Assembly: GCA_934565655.1 (NCBI GenBank)
Contig: CAKTIE010000007.1
Span: forward strand, 21,444 to 85,443
DNA from: an uncultured Oscillospiraceae bacterium
GTDB taxonomy: Bacteria > Bacillota > Clostridia > Oscillospirales > Oscillospiraceae
Length of the DNA: 64,000 bases
Direction: 5' to 3'
Shown: in pieces, positions 53,888 to 62,500 of the stretch
How the letters are laid out: each line of letters begins with the position of its first letter
Numbering within the stretch: the stretch's first letter is position 1
Notes under the pieces: generated by a model
Databases searched by the model: none
Told to the model about the DNA's origin: nothing
Seen by the model: the letters and a program-made list of their open reading frames with translations, nothing else
Translations under genes and position numbers: made by a program

Positions 53888-53934
53888 AAATGTGAGGGCC
53901 GCAAATGTCGCGGCTCCTCACATTGAGTCTGCCT
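53888..53934 (-). terminator. Hairpin after the TraX-like gene
   Basis: AATGTGAGG/CCTCACATT outer stem with a GCCGC-type inner stem, 70 bases after the TraX stop; weak T-tract. Confidence 0.5.
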
Positions 53935-54004
53935 GTCTTTGGGTTGTTTGAATAGGATGGGCTCTATTCACTTACTTAAAGATAAAAAAGTCTGCGACTG
54001 CCTA

Positions 54005-54787
54005 TCAACCGCGCAATGTCTGCTGGATCAGCCCCAGAACAAAGAGGTGCAGCGGATAATAGAGATAGAAGAACCACTTCATCATGCGGTTGATCGACGC
54101 ATTCTTCCCTCGCTGTCCGTTGTACAGGCAGAGCAAGGGGATCGAAAGTACGGTGCATAGCTGAAGCAGGCCATATATCCGATCCAGCGCGAAGAAGTAC
54201 ACGGCCGCGTAGAGCGCCATATAAAAGACGCACCATGCGATCTGTTTTCTGGCATTTCCGCGGTTGGAGCCGATAGACAGGATGCAGAGGGACGCGATAC
54301 AGCTCCAGTCCGCAGGGAACATCAGTACACACAGCAGCAGAACGCCCCCGACCTTTACAGGCGTTTTCAATGTCTTGCTGTCGCACAGCCACAGCATCAG
54401 CAGTCCGCCCAGCAGCGACCATGCCACGCCGGTCTGGTTCAGGAAGGAGCCGTAGTAGAAGGGGATAAAGGAGTGCCAGTCCACAAAATCGTTTGAGGCG
54501 AACAGGTACGCGAAATGGGACACGACCGCCAGCAGCAGCAAGCGCCCCGCATAGCGTCCCCTGCTGCGCGTATAGTGAAACCCCTCTGCAATAAACCAGC
54601 ACATGATGGGGCAGGTAAGCCTGCCGATGATATGCATCAGGATCGGCAGCGGCTGCTTGTCATAGCCGGGGAAGAGCAGCCACGCCAGATGGTCCGCCGT
54701 CATGGCCAGGATCGCGATCAGCTTGAGTGCGTTGCTGTTCAGGGTGCGATGTGACTTTTCCGGTTGAATTGTCTTGATCGACTGCAT
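54005..54787 (-). CDS. TraX-family membrane protein
   Basis: 260 residues from MQSIKTIQPEKSHRTLNSNA, with GAGGGC upstream of the ATG. About eight helices. LKLIAILAMTADHLAWLLFPG, IIGRLTCPIMCWFIAEGFHYTRSRGRYAGRLL and FFYLYYPLHLFVLGLIQ match TraX. TraX acetylates F-pilin in conjugative plasmids, but chromosomal copies are frequent in Bacillota and their substrate is unknown. Its place in a putative integrated island may be meaningful. Confidence 0.87.
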   Translation of the reverse strand: MQSIKTIQPEKSHRTLNSNALKLIAILAMTADHLAWLLFPGYDKQPLPILMHIIGRLTCPIMCWFIAEGFHYTRSRGRYAGRLLLLAVVSHFAYLFASNDFVDWHSFIPFYYGSFLNQTGVAWSLLGGLLMLWLCDSKTLKTPVKVGGVLLLCVLMFPADWSCIASLCILSIGSNRGNARKQIAWCVFYMALYAAVYFFALDRIYGLLQLCTVLSIPLLCLYNGQRGKNASINRMMKWFFYLYYPLHLFVLGLIQQTLRG

Positions 54788-54920
54788 GTGTTTGCCCTCA
54801 CAGATCAGGAATGATTCTACTATACAACAGATATCACGGGCGCGCAAGCGGAATGCGGAAACTCCCATCTGAAACGGTATTGCCATTTCGGATGGGAACT
54901 CTATGATCCTCGCGCGGAAA

Positions 54921-55823
54921 CTATTGCGGCTTGGCGAGGCGCTCGCAGGCAGTACGCTGGCGCAGCTTTCCTGCGCAGATGGGACAGCCGCATTTCTGAC
55001 GGCCTGTGCGGGAGAATATGGCCGCCTTCCAGACGTGCCCGTCGCCGCAGCGCCACCAGACCTTTTTGTGGCTGCCCAGCGTCACCATCTCCGGCGTCAG
55101 CTTGCCGTTCAGCGCATCATCCCATTGGGCGGCGGTCTCCGGCTGAAGCGTCGCCAGATCGTTGAAGCCCGCCAGCACGCGCCGTCCGGAGCAGTAGGGA
55201 CAGCCCACGCGGCTGGCCGTCCGGGAAGCGATGACCGCCTGCCATTCATGGCCCAGGGCGCAGCGCCACCACACCTTCCGGTTGCTGTAAGCCGCCACCC
55301 GATCCGGTGTCAGCTTGCCGTTGCGTACCGTGTCCCATTCTTCCGCCAGCTCCGGAAACATGGTGGCCAGATCCGTCTCTCCCGGCATGGCCGACCGCCC
55401 GCTGCAAACAGGACAGCCGTTGCCCCGGCTGCGGCTGCGGATACTGGCCCGCCAGGAGTGCCCCTTTTCGCAGCGCCACCAGGCATATCGTCCGCTGCCC
55501 GGCAGCACCTGCTCTGGGGTCAGCGACCCGTTCTTCTCCGGATCCCATTGGGCGGCCAGAGCGGGGTCCACAGCGGCCAGATCATTGCTGCCGGTCCACA
55601 GGACACGGCCCGCGCAGTAGGGACACCGTGCGCCGCTCGTCCTGACACGCACCTCGGCCTGCCAGGAATGACCGGCATCACAGTGCCACCAGACCTTTTT
55701 ATGACTGCCCTTATGGATATCATCCGGCGTCAGAGGTGCGTTTTTCTCTGTATCCCACTCCGCCAGAAGCTTCTCCGCGCCCTGCTGCCGGCAAAACGAG
55801 CGCAGCGAGTATTCTTTTTCCAT
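54921..55823 (-). CDS. Four-repeat treble-clef zinc-finger protein (DUF4379-type)
   Basis: 300 residues from MEKEYSLRSFCRQQGAEKLL; GGAG precedes the ATG at 55823. About four copies of a 66-68-residue unit: AxxWDxxxNGxLTPxxVxxGSxxKVWWxCxxGHxWxAxIxxRxxGxxCPxCxGR. Each has WWxC...GH and CPxC, one zinc site. The first unit begins WDTEKNAPLTPDDIHKGSHK. No catalytic domain or signal peptide is seen. In other genomes such repeats occur alone or fused to nuclease-like domains. Confidence 0.87.
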   Translation of the reverse strand: MEKEYSLRSFCRQQGAEKLLAEWDTEKNAPLTPDDIHKGSHKKVWWHCDAGHSWQAEVRVRTSGARCPYCAGRVLWTGSNDLAAVDPALAAQWDPEKNGSLTPEQVLPGSGRYAWWRCEKGHSWRASIRSRSRGNGCPVCSGRSAMPGETDLATMFPELAEEWDTVRNGKLTPDRVAAYSNRKVWWRCALGHEWQAVIASRTASRVGCPYCSGRRVLAGFNDLATLQPETAAQWDDALNGKLTPEMVTLGSHKKVWWRCGDGHVWKAAIFSRTGRQKCGCPICAGKLRQRTACERLAKPQ

Positions 55824-55851
55824 GGAAACTCCTATCTCTGTGTCATTTTCC

Positions 55852-56127
55852 TTATTCCGTGTCCTGTGTGCGGCGGAACACACCTGCGCCGTAAAGCTCG
55901 TAATAGCACTTGGCGCAGAGCTGCCCCTGTCCCTCCAGATAGTACCTGCGTCGGTTGACCGGCGTGTCCTTCGGAACATCGGTCAGCTCCCAGCACAGGA
56001 CGCAGCGCTCCATTTCACCGGGAACGGTACACCGCCGTTTTTCTCTTGCGTTCTCATTCATATCTGATTTGTCCTCCTTGACCGCCAACACACGCTTTCT
56101 CTGCGGGATCGGTTTATCGCGCGCCAT
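55852..56127 (-). CDS. Small CxxC zinc-binding protein
   Basis: 91 residues; GAGGGG before the ATG. The N-terminus is highly basic (MARDKPIPQRKRVLAVKEDK). CVLC and CAKC are separated by about 30 residues and would form one zinc knuckle. It lies 28 bp before the four-repeat zinc-finger gene on the same strand, so the two are probably cotranscribed. I do not recognise a family. Confidence 0.7.
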   Translation of the reverse strand: MARDKPIPQRKRVLAVKEDKSDMNENAREKRRCTVPGEMERCVLCWELTDVPKDTPVNRRRYYLEGQGQLCAKCYYELYGAGVFRRTQDTE

Positions 56128-56139
56128 TGAAGACCCCTC

Positions 56140-56180
56140 ATTCCCTGTGAATACAGGGAATGGACAAGGGCGCCCTTGTC
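56140..56180. repeat. Two adjacent small palindromes
   Basis: ATTCCCTGT/ACAGGGAAT hairpin and the perfect 18-bp palindrome GACAAGGGCGCCCTTGTC, just upstream of the 91-aa gene. Confidence 0.55.
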
Positions 56181-56246
56181 GCGATTTTTGGGTATGTTGG
56201 TTTCAATGCCGTCCGGCGTCGGCCATCATATTGCCGGATAACAGGG

Positions 56247-56293
56247 AGAAAGCCCCACTCCGGCGCCCACTGGCGTCATGGTTGGGGCTTTCT
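56247..56293 (-). terminator. Terminator of the surface-protein fragment
   Basis: AGAAAGCCCC/GGGGCTTTCT stem around a 27-base loop with its own pairing, 15 bases after the stop. Confidence 0.55.
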
Positions 56294-56308
56294 ATGCGTA
56301 TTTCGCCT

Positions 56309-56920
56309 TTATTTCTTTGCTTCCTTACGCTTCAGGCACAGCACCGCGATCATGCCCAGGCTGACCGCGCACAGACCGGCATAGAGGAACAGGTTGGACT
56401 CATCGCCGGTCTTCGGCGAACTGGGGGTAACGGTGGGAGGCTGGCCAGGGGAGCGGGTATACTCCTCGGCGATGAACTTCCAGTCCACCTCGCCCTTGCG
56501 GAAGGTACCCAGCAGGCAGCCGCTGCCGCCGAAGGTGCCCACCTCGTTGGGTTTGCCGGTGAAGATCTCCGTATCACCCTGCTTCACGGTCAAGGTGAAG
56601 TTGGACAGAAATGCATTCATGGCATCTACGTCGGTGATGTGCTCGTCAACGGGCAGGTTATCCTGGCCGTGAGGCACCGCTACGATGTACAGCTTCACAT
56701 ATTTGGTGCGGGTGGTGGTACTCTCGTTCTTGAAGGTGATGGTCTCGGTCAGCGTATCGCCGGGCATGACGCCCTTGAATTCGCCGAACAGGTCGCTGTC
56801 GGTGTGATGGCCGTCCTTTGGGGTGATGACCAGCTTCTTCTTGCCCTGATAGACGATGTCCGCGGCACTCTGCGCAGTCTGCGCGAAGGTGGGCACGGCC
56901 AGGCTCATGTATAGACACAC
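56309..56920 (-). pseudogene. Sortase-anchored surface protein, 5'-truncated
   Basis: 203 codons remain open. The first residues (MSLAVPTFAQTAQSA) are only the end of a signal peptide; a TAG lies in frame about 18 bases before the first possible start, and no ribosome site precedes either GTG 56920 or ATG 56908. The middle is a beta-rich domain (TLTETITFKNESTTTRTKYV). The C-terminus is a sortase signal: SPKTGD, a membrane helix (LFLYAGLCAVSLGMIAVLCL) and KRKEAKK. The start and most of the signal peptide are lost. It lies beside an inverted repeat that bounds a recombinase cassette. Confidence 0.7.
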
Positions 56921-57017
56921 ATGCCCGACGGAATACTAACGGCAGCGTGCAGAAAGCGCAGCCCTCCGGCAGCCTTCCCCGGCACAATGCCGCAAAGAGT
57001 CTGTCAAGACCACATAC

Positions 57018-57043
57018 ATTTCGTAGAGTTGATCACTCTATGA
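57018..57043 (-). repeat. 26-bp inverted repeat, left copy
   Basis: The minus strand reads TCATAGAGTGATCAACTCTA followed by CGAAAT, exactly the plus-strand sequence at 58446-58471. The core TAGAGT/ACTCTA is itself a dyad around GATC, like a recombinase core site. Confidence 0.85.
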
Positions 57044-57124
57044 TACCGTTCGAAAAAAGCCTGGAAAAACAGTACATCCGCCGCCTTTCGGCGACGGATG
57101 ACACCAAAGTATGACTGCGCAGAA

Positions 57125-58240
57125 TCAGAAACCGGCGGCCTCCAGCTTCTTCATATTGTCCCGTTTCAGTGCCAGGGATGAATGGACATACCGGTCCAGC
57201 GTGATGGCGGTGTTGGCGTGCCCCAGCACCTCGGACAGGGATTTGATCTCAAAACCCACCTCCACCGCCCGGGTGGCGAAGGTATGCCGCAGGGTATGAA
57301 AATGAACGCCCTCCAATCCGCACTCGCGGGTGCATTTCGCCATGCGGTATTGCAGTGCCCGCGGCTCCATGCAATGCTCCGTACCGGTCAGCACATAGGC
57401 CTCGGGGGAGTGGGGATCCATCCTGCGGCACAGCTGGGCGGCGTAGTCCGTCAGGGGGATCGTCCGGGCGGAGGTGTCGCTTTTGGGGGTGCCGGTCACC
57501 AGCCGCGTCCGGCTGGCGCCCGCCTCGCCGGTGTTCCGCAGCCGCTGCAGCGTGGCGTCGATGCGGATGGTTTGCTCCGTCAGAGAGATGCTCCGCCATT
57601 GCAGGGCACACAGTTCGCCGATGCGCATGCCGGTGAACAGCGTCAGCAGCACACCGAATTTGCAGGCGTCCATATCCGTCAGCAGATAGGCCACCAGCCG
57701 GGCCTGTTCCTCCCGGGAAAGCACCCGCATCTCCTTTCGCCCGTTCTTGGGATAGTGAATCTCCACCGGGGGGATCACGCCGGGAAACGCGGCCGCCGTA
57801 TCCCGCAGCACGCCGCGCAGCACCGTCAGGACATCCCGCACCGTCTTGGGAGCCAGTGCCGCTTCAAACAGCAGCTGCTCCGTAAAACGGTCAATGAGCC
57901 CGGTGGTAAAGCTCTGGGGGTAGCAGCTGCCCAGCCGGGGCTTGATGTGGCGGCGCAGTGCCGTGTCATATTTAATATAGGTAGACTCCTTCACGCGGCC
58001 TTTTCGCAGCCGCAGCCATTCGTCACAATAAAACGTGAACCGGCGGCGGTGATCTGCGCCGCTCTCCGGTTCGCCGCTGACCAGCGCGGCCTTGCACTGT
58101 GTCACTTTTTCCTTGGCCTCCCGATAGCTCTTGCCGTAGCAGAAGCCGTATTTGATCTTGCCGGAGAGCTGATAGCCCTTGATATACCGGGCTTCCCAAC
58201 GGCCGTCTTTTCGTTTGAAAATATTTTCGCCTTTCGCCAT
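57125..58240 (-). CDS. Tyrosine recombinase/integrase
   Basis: 371 residues from MAKGENIFKRKDGRWEARYI; GGAGGAGG lies before the ATG at 58240, although the frame is open further upstream. An AP2-like N-terminal arm-binding domain, a SAM-like core-binding domain (WLRLRKGRVKESTYIKYDTAL), and a catalytic domain with Arg in FTGMRIGELCAL, HTLRHTFATR, and Tyr in TLDRYVHSS. This is the Tn916/phage-type layout. It is enclosed, with little else, by perfect 26-bp inverted repeats, so it may invert its own segment; classical integration is the alternative. Confidence 0.93.
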   Translation of the reverse strand: MAKGENIFKRKDGRWEARYIKGYQLSGKIKYGFCYGKSYREAKEKVTQCKAALVSGEPESGADHRRRFTFYCDEWLRLRKGRVKESTYIKYDTALRRHIKPRLGSCYPQSFTTGLIDRFTEQLLFEAALAPKTVRDVLTVLRGVLRDTAAAFPGVIPPVEIHYPKNGRKEMRVLSREEQARLVAYLLTDMDACKFGVLLTLFTGMRIGELCALQWRSISLTEQTIRIDATLQRLRNTGEAGASRTRLVTGTPKSDTSARTIPLTDYAAQLCRRMDPHSPEAYVLTGTEHCMEPRALQYRMAKCTRECGLEGVHFHTLRHTFATRAVEVGFEIKSLSEVLGHANTAITLDRYVHSSLALKRDNMKKLEAAGF

Positions 58241-58388
58241 GATGATAACCTCCTCCGTCCGGATCTCCCCGGCGGCAGCACGGCTGTGTTTGACTGCGCA
58301 CTTGACTGCGCTGAGCCGGTGCAGACCCCTAAGCATGTCCATGCGTTCAGATCATTTTCACAAAATTACGCAAATTTCCCTCATTCTA

Positions 58389-58417
58389 TTGATTTTGAAC
58401 GAACGCAGTGCTATAAT
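58389..58417 (+). promoter_or_regulatory. Outward promoter inside the inverted-repeat cassette
   Basis: TTGATT, 17 bases, TATAAT, reading right out of the cassette through the right repeat into a strong terminator. Inversion would point it left, toward the surface-protein fragment. Confidence 0.7.
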
Positions 58418-58445
58418 CCAATACGAACGGTATCGGATGAATCGT

Positions 58446-58471
58446 TCATAGAGTGATCAACTCTACGAAAT
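58446..58471 (+). repeat. 26-bp inverted repeat, right copy
   Basis: Exact inverted partner of 57018-57043. A GAACGGTATC block precedes both copies, at different distances (10 bases directly before the left copy, read on the minus strand; 11 bases earlier on the right). Confidence 0.85.
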
Positions 58472-58502
58472 AATTATTGTCCTCAAAAATAACAAATGCA
58501 AC

Positions 58503-58556
58503 GCCCCTTCCGGGAAGTCAGCGAAAGAACTGGCTCCCCGGAAGGGGCATTATTTT
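58503..58556 (+). terminator. Strong terminator right of the recombinase cassette
   Basis: GCCCCTTCCGGG/CCCGGAAGGGGC with a further inner stem, followed by ATTATTTTT. It would stop transcription from the promoter at 58389 in the present orientation. Confidence 0.88.
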
Positions 58557-58573
58557 TGTCGTGCAAAACCGGC
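58551..58573. repeat. 23-nt direct repeat, right copy
   Basis: 22 of 23 bases match 52581-52603, in the same orientation, 5.97 kb apart. Confidence 0.55.
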
Positions 58574-58623
58574 TCCATATAAACGGCCCGGCAAAAAAAG
58601 AAGCTGTGATTTTGCTGTTTCTA

Positions 58624-58652
58624 TTGCATCCGGTCTTTTTTCATGTTATACT
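58624..58652 (+). promoter_or_regulatory. Promoter of the TetR gene
   Basis: TTGCAT, 17 bases, TATACT. Transcription from here would start near 58660 and so excludes the ATG at 58643 as the start codon. Confidence 0.65.
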
Positions 58653-58681
58653 TATGGTGCGCACACCAAGATAGAGAGGAA

Positions 58682-59398
58682 GTGATCCCCATAGCCATCA
58701 CAAGCGCAAGCTTGCCCACCAAGAAGCGGATCCTGGCCGTCTGCGTGAAGCTGTTTCTGGAAAAGGGCTACAAACAGACCACGCTGTCGGAAATCAACGA
58801 AAAGGCCGGCGTGTCTTACAGCCAGTTCCAGAACATTTTCCGCGCCAAGGACGGTGTTTTGACCGAGCTGGTGGAGTTCATGTTTGAAAACCAGTTCGCC
58901 ATGGCGCGAAGCGCGGCGGGTGCGAAGCTGCCGCCGGTCTGTGTCTACGCGGTCGAAACGGCGATCCAGATGACGCTGACGGAGCTGAACGAAAACCTGC
59001 GGGAAATCTACATTGAAGCCTACACGCAGAAGGAAGCGTCTGAATTTATCTTCCGGGAAACGGCGAAGGAGCTGTATCATATCTTCGGTCCGTATCAGCC
59101 GGAGCTGACTGCCCGCGATTTTTATGACATGGAGATCGGCTCAGCCAGCATCATGCGCGGCTACATGGCCCACCCCTGCGACGAGGAGCTGACGCTGGAA
59201 AAGAAGCTGCGGCTGTTTCTCACCATGAGTCTGCGGGCGTACAACGTCCCGAAGGAGGAAACGGAACAGGCGATCCGGTTCGTGGAAGGGCTGGATATCC
59301 GCACGATCTCCGAACAGGTGATGCAGGCGCTGTTTCGTGCGCTGGCGATGCGCTTTGAGTTTTCCCTCGCGGGGATCACGCTGCCAGCACAAAAATAG
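58682..59398 (+). CDS. TetR-family transcriptional regulator
   Basis: 238 residues if the GTG at 58682 is used. TKKRILAVCVKLFLEKGYKQTTLSEINEKAGVSYSQFQNIFRAKDGVL is a clear TetR helix-turn-helix; the C-terminal ligand domain is generic (VCVYAVETAIQMTLTELNEN). The start is odd: GAGAGGA sits 1-2 bases before the GTG but at ideal distance from an ATA at 58691, as if an ATG had mutated to ATA. It stands between the recombinase cassette and the giant surface protein and may regulate the latter. Confidence 0.88.
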   Translation: MIPIAITSASLPTKKRILAVCVKLFLEKGYKQTTLSEINEKAGVSYSQFQNIFRAKDGVLTELVEFMFENQFAMARSAAGAKLPPVCVYAVETAIQMTLTELNENLREIYIEAYTQKEASEFIFRETAKELYHIFGPYQPELTARDFYDMEIGSASIMRGYMAHPCDEELTLEKKLRLFLTMSLRAYNVPKEETEQAIRFVEGLDIRTISEQVMQALFRALAMRFEFSLAGITLPAQK

Positions 59399-59413
59399 AA
59401 GCCAATATGTATT

Positions 59414-59453
59414 GCAAGGGAGTACTCCCTTGCATCGGGATATATCCCGATGC
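59414..59453 (+). terminator. Two abutting perfect palindromes
   Basis: GCAAGGGAGTACTCCCTTGC and GCATCGGGATATATCCCGATGC overlap by two bases, with outer TTGCA/TGCAA able to pair; AATTCCCTTTT follows. Probably the TetR terminator. Confidence 0.6.
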
Positions 59454-59525
59454 AATTCCCTTTTGCTCCAAAACGCGCTCCCCATGGGGGACGGGAGGTG
59501 CGCGAGAAGAAAGCGAGGAATGACC

Positions 59526-62500
59526 ATGAAAAAACGACTGCTCAGCATCCTGCTCGTGTGCTGTATGGTGCTGACACTGCTGCCGGTGACGGCGTATGCA
59601 GACACGCTCTTTACAGTCCGTCCGGTTGAGATATCAAGCAGAGAATACGCAACCGTTGATGATCTGGAAACCAAATCTGGTGCAGTGATCACCCTTGGCA
59701 AAAACAGCCGTGGGAAAGACGGTAACCAAAAGTGGTTTGTCTTTGGGAAAGATGATGGGGTGAACGGAAGAAATACGATGTTGTTTGCCGCAACCAGTTT
59801 AACAGATTCTTCCGGATCCGAACAAAGAGAGGTATTCCAGCGAGTCCTGGGAGCAACTAGAATCAATTATGATTCATCATGGGGCAGCAGCTATACAGAT
59901 GGCGCTGCCGCGCCGACAGAGGTTGATATCTCGTATTATGCGGCAAGCTATTCGCGTTGGCGCCTGAGAAACACCATTGCTTATGATAATAAACTGTTCA
60001 ACAGTGTTGAGAAAGCCCTTTTAAACGAAACGCCCTACAAAAATACAGACCTCGGAAACAACAATCGCATCTATACGCTCAAAGATAAGCTGTACCTCCC
60101 TGCCATCAAGGCATCGGAGAAAGATACGATTTATATTGGCTCTAACGATCAGATTCCGCTAAGGAGCACTAAGGCCGATTATTGCTACTCGGCCTGGTCG
60201 CGCACTGCCTTTGACCACCAAAATGTGTCCGCCTATAGCGTTAGCATTGGCAACAGCATCTATACCGGAAAAAAGGTGGTTCACAACTTTTATACGGACC
60301 AATTTGGGACAGACCACGTGGTCTGGGGAGATACGGCGGCTATGCTGCCGGCGACAAATCTGGATCTGGATAAAGTTCTCTTTGCCTCCATGGTCCCGCT
60401 CCAGGAAGAGCTCAGCAGCGGCAGCGACGCGGGTGAAGTTCGGACCGGTTACGTTGATGAAACAAACATATTGAACCCCATGACGCTTCGTCTGGACGCA
60501 GAGCAGCATGGTAAAAATTTAGGCGAGCTATATGTCAACCGGGACAAGGGCGAGATCTACGCCAAAAGCAGTTTGGGAGGCCCTCGTCAGCCCAGAGTCT
60601 GGCTGGTCGTGCAGACTTCCTATATGGATGTCAACAACAAGCACACTTTCTCCCGCTACTGGTGCAAGGACATCAGCAATGATCCCAGCCTTACGGATGA
60701 ATATGGGTTCGTCCATGTCAAATTGGACGATATCGTATTTGGCAATAACATAACAAAGCTGTCATCTCTGGATAACTGCAAGATCTGGCTGGAAGCATCC
60801 TTTGATAATGCGGCAAATTCGAGTGCTTCTGCAGTTTATACCTACGCTGTAGAGCCCAAGCCTCTGCCGGAGGTAACGGTCACCACCATCACCAAATTCT
60901 TTGATCCTGAGTCGGGCAAGGAGCTTACCAGCGCCGGAACCACTGAGACCAGTACGATCCATGCGGGTGACACCTTTACTTACAGCTATAAAAATAAACC
61001 GTACATCTCACCTGACAAGATCGTCAACAATAAAAACAAAGAGGTTCAGCAGGAAACGAGCGATTATTACCTCAAACGCTTTCGTATCGATAACGTCTGG
61101 GAGGATCTGACGGTCGAGTTGACCATCAAGCATTATTGCGCCGCCTACAGCTGGGATACCGTCGAGGAAACCCCCGCCACCTGCACCGAAACCGGCCTGA
61201 CCAAGGGCGTGACCTGCACAATCTGCGGTAGGGTCATTGAGGAACGGAAAGAAATTCCGGCTCTGGGCCATGACCTGAAAACGACCACCACCGCGACCTG
61301 CACCGAACCCGGAACGACGACCACCGCCTGCCGGCGCGAGGGCTGCGGATACAGCGAGACCGAGGACACCGCTGCGCTGGGCCACGACTGGGGCGAACCA
61401 GAGACCGTTTCGGCGACCTGCACTGAAGGCGGTCTGGTGAAAAAAACCTGTAAGCGAGACCCCTCCCATGTAGAAACCGTGACCAGCGGCCCGCTGGGCC
61501 ATGACTGGGAGGAGGACTTCACCGTCGATGTCCAGCCCACCTGCGAGACCGACGGCAGCAAGTCCCGCCACTGCACCCGCTGCGACGAAAAGACCGATGT
61601 CACGGAGATTCCCGCGCCGGGCCACGACAGCAGCTGGACCTGCTCCATCGATGTGACCGTCGAGGCTCCGAAATGCGGCACTGTCGTCGAAAAAAGAAAG
61701 ACCTACAGCCCCGAGCCGCCCCCGGTGGTCACAACGCCGGAGGATGCCCCCTACTGGCTGCTGCGCAGCCAGCACCCGGAGTCTACTGATGCCTGCTGGT
61801 GCACGGTTGACGGAAAGACCTTCACGGGGACCATCATCGGCGGCCAGACCTACTGCGCCGAATTCTACCTGGAGCCCAAGGCGGGCAGCCCCTTCTTTGT
61901 CCCCGACGAGGAGGATATCCGGGATCACCTAACCATTCACGGCGGTGCGTTGGGGTCGCTGAAACGTTACACCAAGAATATCGAGTTTAACGTCCTCGTG
62001 ACCGCGGTGCATGACTATGACGAAAACGGCATCTGCCGCGGCTGCGGTGTGGCAGACCACGAGCACAGCTTCGAGGAGGTCTGGTCCACGGACGAGAGCA
62101 GTCACTGGCACGCCTGCGCGCAGGACGGCTGCACGGCTACGGAGGACCTCGAGGCCCACAGCTTCGGCGAAGACAACGCCACCTGTGAGACCTGCGGCTA
62201 CGTCCGTACCATCACCTGCCAGCATGACTTCGGAACCTATCTCTGCGACGATGAACAGCACTGGAAGGAATGCAGAAAGCCCGGCTGCAATGTGGTCATT
62301 TCCCGCGGCAAGCACACCCTCAGCCCCTCGTATAGAAACGGTGTTCTGGAGTATTGGTGGTGCCAGACCTGCAACAGCTACGAGACCCATGAGCATGATA
62401 TCGCGGACGAGTGGAAGACCAGCGGGAGCCATCACTGGAAACAGTGCTTTGTCAGCTCAGGCTATTGCAAATTTGTTTCCGACTATGCCGAGCATGTTTA

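Noticed and set aside
56658-56987. 109-codon frame antiparallel in phase to the surface-protein fragment
   Set aside because: It shares the minus strand but overlaps the better frame, which has recognisable sortase-signal features.
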